This document shows, piece after piece, positions 53,027-61,722 of a stretch of 64,000 bases of DNA. The stretch is from Lamellibrachia columna. Lineage: Eukaryota; Annelida; Polychaeta; Sabellida; Siboglinidae. The notes below the pieces were generated by a model. That model had not been told where the DNA came from. It ran no database searches and saw nothing but the letters and a program-made list of their open reading frames with translations. Location: the NCBI GenBank assembly GCA_963662155.1, contig OY759263.1, positions 6,414,962-6,478,961 of the forward strand, written 5' to 3'. Positions within the stretch are counted from its first letter, which is position 1; every line of letters begins with the position of its first letter. Both the position numbers and the translations under genes were made by a program.

Positions 53027-56000
53027 TGTAGTAGAAGAGAAAGAACAAGTAGCAGCTACAAAAGTCTCTGCAAACTCAATATTAATAAAAGGACTATAGC
53101 AATTAAGCAACATTGCAGTATGATATGATTTTTCATTTGTATTGTAAAAGTAAGTGTTTAGAATGAATATGCAGATATAAGTTCTTCAATTCAATTAGAT
53201 TTGTAGAAGTATACATGACAAAAAAGTTAGAAAGTGATCAGTGCATTTTTTTTGGATATGAGTAGAATATATTTGTTTGTTTGTAGTGGTATGTTCCGAT
53301 GGCTGTAATGCGTGCAGTAGTCCTACAGTGTGCACAACTTGCAAGACCGGATACACGTTGAACAATAACGTCTGTGACCGTAAGTAGTAGAGTTTTGTTA
53401 TGGTAGTAGTAGAATTTGAAGATCTATTGCCAGAGGTAGGAGTTGTAACAGTGGTAGTTGAGGTAGCTGTAGCAGTAGTAGTAAAAGTGGTTGTAATAGT
53501 AGTACTTGATTTTGTTTTAAAAGAAGAGGTAGAACGACTATTGTAGTGTAATTTCGTTTCTTAGACTGTATCCCTACATCAACAAAATAATAGTAATAGT
53601 GGTAGTTGTAGTATTAGTATTATTGTTTTTTTGTAGTGGTATTGGTATTGATAGTAGTATTAATAGTTGTACATAGAAAAGTGGTGGTATTATTATTAGT
53701 TGTTCAGGTAGTAATATTAGTAACTGTAGTAGCAGTTGTTATTGATGTAGTAGGTGCAGCAATGTTACTTCTAAAACAACAACAACTACTACGTTTGCCT
53801 ATGCAAAGTTGTTTGTAATGGATCTGTTAGGTGGGAATAGTCAAGTGTTGTTTGTTTTAGCATGTGTTGCTAACTGTGACGTGTGTGGAGATACTTCAAC
53901 GTGCACAACTTGCAAGACCGGATACACATTGAACAATAACGTCTGTGACGGTAAGTAGTAGAATTTGTTTGTGGTAGTGGTAGTAGTAGAATTTGAAGAC
54001 CTATTGGCAGATGTAGGTGTAGTTGCAGATGTAGTTGAGGTAATTGTTGTAGAAGTAGTAATAGTAGTAGTAGTTGCTGTTGAAGTAGAACTTGATGTTG
54101 TTATTGTAGAAGAACACGTTGCTTCTTCAATAGGCTCAACAAAATTAGTATTAATACAAACACTAGAACAACTAATCAACATTATGGTGTGATATGATTT
54201 TTGAAATTGTATTCCAAAAAATAAATGTTGTGAATAAATGTATGTAGACATATGTTCTTCAACGGAACCAAATTTGTTCGAGTAAAGAGGTAGTAGTTGT
54301 GGCACTGTTATTTCTAAAATAACAGTTATTTCTAACTTGTTTGTTTATGCAATGTAGTAATGAATGTGTTAGGAAGTAGTAATCAATTGTGCTGTTTGTT
54401 TTAGCATGTGTTGCTAACTGTGACGTGTGTGGAGATACTTCAACGTGCACAACTTGCAAGACCGGATACACGTTGAACAATAACGTCTGTGACCGTAAGT
54501 AGTAGAGTTTTGTTATGGTAGTAGTAGAATTTGAAGATCTATTGCCAGAGGTAGGAGTTGTAACAGTGGTAGTTGAGGTAACTTGTTACTACATTAGTAA
54601 AAGTGGTTGTAATAGTAGTACTTGATTTTGTTTTAAAAGAAGAGGTAGAACGACTATTGTAGTGTAATTTCTTTTCTTAGACTGTATCCCTACATCAACA
54701 AAATAATAGTGGTAGTTGTAGTAGTAATATTATTGTTTTTTGTAGTGGTATTGGTATTGATAGTAGTATTAATAGTTGTACATAGAAAAGTGGTGGTATT
54801 GTTATTAGTTGTTCAGGTAGTAATATTAGTAAATGTAGTAGCAGTTGTTGTTGATGTAGTAGGTGCAGCAATGTTACTTCTAAAACAACAACAACTACTA
54901 CTACTATGTTTGCCTATGCAAGGTTGTAATATATCTGTTAGGTGGGAATAGTCAAATGTGTTGTTTGTTTTAGCATGTGTTACTAACTGTGACGTGTGCG
55001 GAGATACTTCAACGTGCACATCTTGCAAGACCGGATACACATTGAACACTAACGTCTGTGAAGGTGAGTAGTAGAATGTTTTGTGTCGTAATGGTAGTAG
55101 TAGAATTTGAAGACCTGTTGCCAGAAGTTGGTGTTGTTAGCAGTGATCCTTGTAGTCGTTGTAGTTCTAGTAGTAGTAGTAGTAGTAGTTGTAGTAGAAG
55201 AGAAAGAACAAGTAGCAGCTACAAAAGTCTCTGCAAACTCAATATTAATAAAAGGACTATAGCAATTAAGCAACATTGCAGTATGATATGATTTTTCAAT
55301 TTGTATTGTAAAAGTAAGTGTTTAGAATGAATATGCAGATATATGTTCTTCAATTCAATTAGATTTGTAGAAGTATACATGACAAAAAAGTTAGAAAGTG
55401 ATCAGTGCATTTTTTTTGGATATGAGTAGAATATATTTGTTTGTTTGTAGTGGTATGTTCCGATGGCTGTAATGCGTGCAGTAGTCCTACAGTGTGCACA
55501 ACTTGCAAGACCGGATACACGTTGAACAATAACGTCTGTGACCGTAAGTAGTAGAGTTTTGTTATGGTAGTAGTAGAATTTGAAGATCTATTGCCAGAGG
55601 TAGGAGTTGTAACAGTGGTAGTTGAGGTAGCTGTAGCAGTAGTAGTAAAAGTGGTTGTAATAGTAGTACTTGATTTTGTTTTAAAAGAAGAGGTAGAACG
55701 ACTATTGTAGTGTAATTTCGTTTCTTAGACTGTATCCCTACATCAACAAAATAATAGTAATAGTGGTAGTTGTAGTATTAGTATTATTGTTTTTTTGTAG
55801 TGGTATTGGTATTGATAGTAGTATTAATAGTTGTACATAGAAAAGTGGTGGTATTATTATTAGTTGTTCAGGTAGTAATATTAGTAACTGTAGTAGCAGT
55901 TGTTATTGATGTAGTAGGTGCAGCAATGTTACTTCTAAAACAACAACAACTACTACGTTTGCCTATGCAAAGTTGTTTGTAATGGATCTGTTAGGTGGGA

Positions 56001-57334
56001 ATAGTCAAGTGTTGTTTGTTTTAGCATGTGTTGCTAACTGTGACGTGTGTGGAGATACTTCAACGTGCACAACTTGCAAGACCGGATACACATTGAACAA
56101 TAACGTCTGTGACGGTAAGTAGTAGAATTTGTTTGTGGTAGTGGTAGTAGTAGAATTTGAAGACCTATTGGCAGATGTAGGTGTAGTTGCAGATGTAGTT
56201 GAGGTAATTGTTGTAGAAGTAGTAATAGTAGTAGTAGTTGCTGTTGAAGTAGAACTTGATGTTGTTATTGTAGAAGAACACGTTGCTTCTTCAATAGGCT
56301 CAACAAAATTAGTATTAATACAAACACTAGAACAACTAATCAACATTATGGTGTGATATGATTTTTGAAATTGTATTCCAAAAAATAAATGTTGTGAATA
56401 AATGTATGTAGACATATGTTCTTCAACGGAACCAAATTTGTTCGAGTAAAGAGGTAGTAGTTGTGGCACTGTTATTTCTAAAATAACAGTTATTTCTAAC
56501 TTGTTTGTTTATGCAATGTAGTAATGAATGTGTTAGGAAGTAGTAATCAATTGTGCTGTTTGTTTTAGCATGTGTTGCTAACTGTGACGTGTGTGGAGAT
56601 ACTTCAACGTGCACAACTTGCAAGACCGGATACACGTTGAACAATAACGTCTGTGACCGTAAGTAGTAGAGTTTTGTTATGGTAGTAGTAGAATTTGAAG
56701 ATCTATTGCCAGAGGTAGGAGTTGTAACAGTGGTAGTTGAGGTAACTTGTTACTACATTAGTAAAAGTGGTTGTAATAGTAGTTCTTGATTTTGTTTTAA
56801 AAGAAGAGGTAGAACGACTATTGTAGTGTAATTTCTTTTCTTAGACTGTATCCCTACATCAACAAAATAATAGTGGTAGTTGTAGTAGTAATATTATTGT
56901 TTTTTGTAGTGGTATTGGTATTGATAGTAGTATTAATAGTTGTACATAGAAAAGTGGTGGTATTGTTATTAGTTGTTCAGGTAGTAATATTAGTAAATGT
57001 AGTAGCAGTTGTTATTGATGTAGTAGTTGCAGCAATGTTACTTCTAAAACAACAACAACTACTACTACTACTATGTTTGCCTATGCAAGGTTGTAATATA
57101 TCTGTTAGGTGGGAATAGTCAAATGTGTTGTTTGTTTTAGCATGTGTTACTAACTGTGACGTGTGCGGAGATACTTCAACGTGCACATCTTGCAAGACCG
57201 GATACACATTGAACACTAACGTCTGTGAAGGTGAGTAGTAGAATGTTTTGTGTCGTAATGGTAGTAGTAGAATTTGAAGACCTGTTGCCAGAAGTTGGTG
57301 TTGTTAGCAGTGATCCATGTAGTCGTTGTAGTTC

Positions 57335-57371
<37 letters not shown>

Positions 57372-60300
57372 TGTAGTAGAAGAGAAAGAACAAGTAGCAG
57401 CTACAAAAGTCTCTGCAAACTCAATATTAATAAAAGGACTATAGCAATTAAGCAACATTGCAGTATGATATGATTTTTCATTTGTATTGTAAAAGTAAGT
57501 GTTTAGAATGAATATGCAGATATAAGTTCTTCAATTCAATTAGATTTGTAGAAGTATACATGACAAAAAAGTTAGAAAGTGATCAGTGCATTTTTTTTGG
57601 ATATGAGTAGAATATATTTGTTTGTTTGTAGTGGTATGTTCCGATGGCTGTAATGCGTGCAGTAGTCCTACAGTGTGCACAACTTGCAAGACCGGATACA
57701 CGTTGAACAATAACGTCTGTGACCGTAAGTAGTAGAGTTTTGTTATGGTAGTAGTAGAATTTGAAGATCTATTGCCAGAGGTAGGAGTTGTAACAGTGGT
57801 AGTTGAGGTAGCTGTAGCAGTAGTAGTAAAAGTGGTTGTAATAGTAGTACTTGATTTTGTTTTAAAAGAAGAGGTAGAACGACTATTGTAGTGTAATTTC
57901 GTTTCTTAGACTGTATCCCTACATCAACAAAATAATAGTAATAGTGGTAGTTGTAGTATTAGTATTATTGTTTTTTTGTAGTGGTATTGGTATTGATAGT
58001 AGTATTAATAGTTGTACATAGAAAAGTGGTGGTATTATTATTAGTTGTTCAGGTAGTAATATTAGTAACTGTAGTAGCAGTTGTTATTGATGTAGTAGGT
58101 GCAGCAATGTTACTTCTAAAACAACAACAACTACTACGTTTGCCTATGCAAAGTTGTTTGTAATGGATCTGTTAGGTGGGAATAGTCAAGTGTTGTTTGT
58201 TTTAGCATGTGTTGCTAACTGTGACGTGTGTGGAGATACTTCAACGTGCACAACTTGCAAGACCGGATACACATTGAACAATAACGTCTGTGACGGTAAG
58301 TAGTAGAATTTGTTTGTGGTAGTGGTAGTAGTAGAATTTGAAGACCTATTGGCAGATGTAGGTGTAGTTGCAGATGTAGTTGAGGTAATTGTTGTAGAAG
58401 TAGTAATAGTAGTAGTAGTTGCTGTTGAAGTAGAACTTGATGTTGTTATTGTAGAAGAACACGTTGCTTCTTCAATAGGCTCAACAAAATTAGTATTAAT
58501 ACAAACACTAGAACAACTAATCAACATTATGGTGTGATATGATTTTTGAAATTGTATTCCAAAAAATAAATGTTGTGAATAAATGTATGTAGACATATGT
58601 TCTTCAACGGAACCAAATTTGTTCGAGTAAAGAGGTAGTAGTTGTGGCACTGTTATTTCTAAAATAACAGTTATTTCTAACTTGTTTGTTTATGCAATGT
58701 AGTAATGAATGTGTTAGGAAGTAGTAATCAATTGTGCTGTTTGTTTTAGCATGTGTTGCTAACTGTGACGTGTGTGGAGATACTTCAACGTGCACAACTT
58801 GCAAGACCGGATACACGTTGAACAATAACGTCTGTGACCGTAAGTAGTAGAGTTTTGTTATGGTAGTAGTAGAATTTGAAGATCTATTGCCAGAGGTAGG
58901 AGTTGTAACAGTGGTAGTTGAGGTAACTTGTTACTACATTAGTAAAAGTGGTTGTAATAGTAGTACTTGATTTTGTTTTAAAAGAAGAGGTAGAACGACT
59001 ATTGTAGTGTAATTTCTTTTCTTAGACTGTATCCCTACATCAACAAAATAATAGTGGTAGTTGTAGTAGTAATATTATTGTTTTTTGTAGTGGTATTGGT
59101 ATTGATAGTAGTATTAATAGTTGTACATAGAAAAGTGGTGGTATTGTTATTAGTTGTTCAGGTAGTAATATTAGTAAATGTAGTAGCAGTTGTTGTTGAT
59201 GTAGTAGGTGCAGCAATGTTACTTCTAAAACAACAACAACTACTACTACTATGTTTGCCTATGCAAGGTTGTAATATATCTGTTAGGTGGGAATAGTCAA
59301 ATGTGTTGTTTGTTTTAGCATGTGTTACTAACTGTGACGTGTGCGGAGATACTTCAACGTGCACATCTTGCAAGACCGGATACACATTGAACACTAACGT
59401 CTGTGAAGGTGAGTAGTAGAATGTTTTGTGTCGTAATGGTAGTAGTAGAATTTGAAGACCTGTTGCCAGAAGTTGGTGTTGTTAGCAGTGATCCTTGTAG
59501 TCGTTGTAGTTCTAGTAGTAGTAGTAGTAGTAGTTGTAGTAGAAGAGAAAGAACAAGTAGCAGCTACAAAAGTCTCTGCAAACTCAATATTAATAAAAGG
59601 ACTATAGCAATTAAGCAACATTGCAGTATGATATGATTTTTCAATTTGTATTGTAAAAGTAAGTGTTTAGAATGAATATGCAGATATATGTTCTTCAATT
59701 CAATTAGATTTGTAGAAGTATACATGACAAAAAAGTTAGAAAGTGATCAGTGCATTTTTTTTGGATATGAGTAGAATATATTTGTTTGTTTGTAGTGGTA
59801 TGTTCCGATGGCTGTAATGCGTGCAGTAGTCCTACAGTGTGCACAACTTGCAAGACCGGATACACGTTGAACAATAACGTCTGTGACCGTAAGTAGTAGA
59901 GTTTTGTTATGGTAGTAGTAGAATTTGAAGATCTATTGCCAGAGGTAGGAGTTGTAACAGTGGTAGTTGAGGTAGCTGTAGCAGTAGTAGTAAAAGTGGT
60001 TGTAATAGTAGTACTTGATTTTGTTTTAAAAGAAGAGGTAGAACGACTATTGTAGTGTAATTTCGTTTCTTAGACTGTATCCCTACATCAACAAAATAAT
60101 AGTAATAGTGGTAGTTGTAGTATTAGTATTATTGTTTTTTTGTAGTGGTATTGGTATTGATAGTAGTATTAATAGTTGTACATAGAAAAGTGGTGGTATT
60201 ATTATTAGTTGTTCAGGTAGTAATATTAGTAACTGTAGTAGCAGTTGTTATTGATGTAGTAGGTGCAGCAATGTTACTTCTAAAACAACAACAACTACTA

Positions 60301-61679
60301 CGTTTGCCTATGCAAAGTTGTTTGTAATGGATCTGTTAGGTGGGAATAGTCAAGTGTTGTTTGTTTTAGCATGTGTTGCTAACTGTGACGTGTGTGGAGA
60401 TACTTCAACGTGCACAACTTGCAAGACCGGATACACATTGAACAATAACGTCTGTGACGGTAAGTAGTAGAATTTGTTTGTGGTAGTGGTAGTAGTAGAA
60501 TTTGAAGACCTATTGGCAGATGTAGGTGTAGTTGCAGATGTAGTTGAGGTAATTGTTGTAGAAGTAGTAATAGTAGTAGTAGTTGCTGTTGAAGTAGAAC
60601 TTGATGTTGTTATTGTAGAAGAACACGTTGCTTCTTCAATAGGCTCAACAAAATTAGTATTAATACAAACACTAGAACAACTAATCAACATTATGGTGTG
60701 ATATGATTTTTGAAATTGTATTCCAAAAAATAAATGTTGTGAATAAATGTATGTAGACATATGTTCTTCAACGGAACCAAATTTGTTCGAGTAAAGAGGT
60801 AGTAGTTGTGGCACTGTTATTTCTAAAATAACAGTTATTTCTAACTTGTTTGTTTATGCAATGTAGTAATGAATGTGTTAGGAAGTAGTAATCAATTGTG
60901 CTGTTTGTTTTAGCATGTGTTGCTAACTGTGACGTGTGTGGAGATACTTCAACGTGCACAACTTGCAAGACCGGATACACGTTGAACAATAACGTCTGTG
61001 ACCGTAAGTAGTAGAGTTTTGTTATGGTAGTAGTAGAATTTGAAGATCTATTGCCAGAGGTAGGAGTTGTAACAGTGGTAGTTGAGGTAACTTGTTACTA
61101 CATTAGTAAAAGTGGTTGTAATAGTAGTACTTGATTTTGTTTTAAAAGAAGAGGTAGAACGACTATTGTAGTGTAATTTCTTTTCTTAGACTGTATCCCT
61201 ACATCAACAAAATAATAGTGGTAGTTGTAGTAGTAATATTATTGTTTTTTGTAGTGGTATTGGTATTGATAGTAGTATTAATAGTTGTACATAGAAAAGT
61301 GGTGGTATTGTTATTAGTTGTTCAGGTAGTAATATTAGTAAATGTAGTAGCAGTTGTTATTGATGTAGTAGTTGCAGCAATGTTACTTCTAAAACAACAA
61401 CAACTACTACTACTACTATGTTTGCCTATGCAAGGTTGTAATATATCTGTTAGGTGGGAATAGTCAAATGTGTTGTTTGTTTTAGCATGTGTTACTAACT
61501 GTGACGTGTGCGGAGATACTTCAACGTGCACATCTTGCAAGACCGGATACACATTGAACACTAACGTCTGTGAAGGTGAGTAGTAGAATGTTTTGTGTCG
61601 TAATGGTAGTAGTAGAATTTGAAGACCTGTTGCCAGAAGTTGGTGTTGTTAGCAGTGATCCATGTAGTCGTTGTAGTTC

Positions 61680-61722
<43 letters not shown>
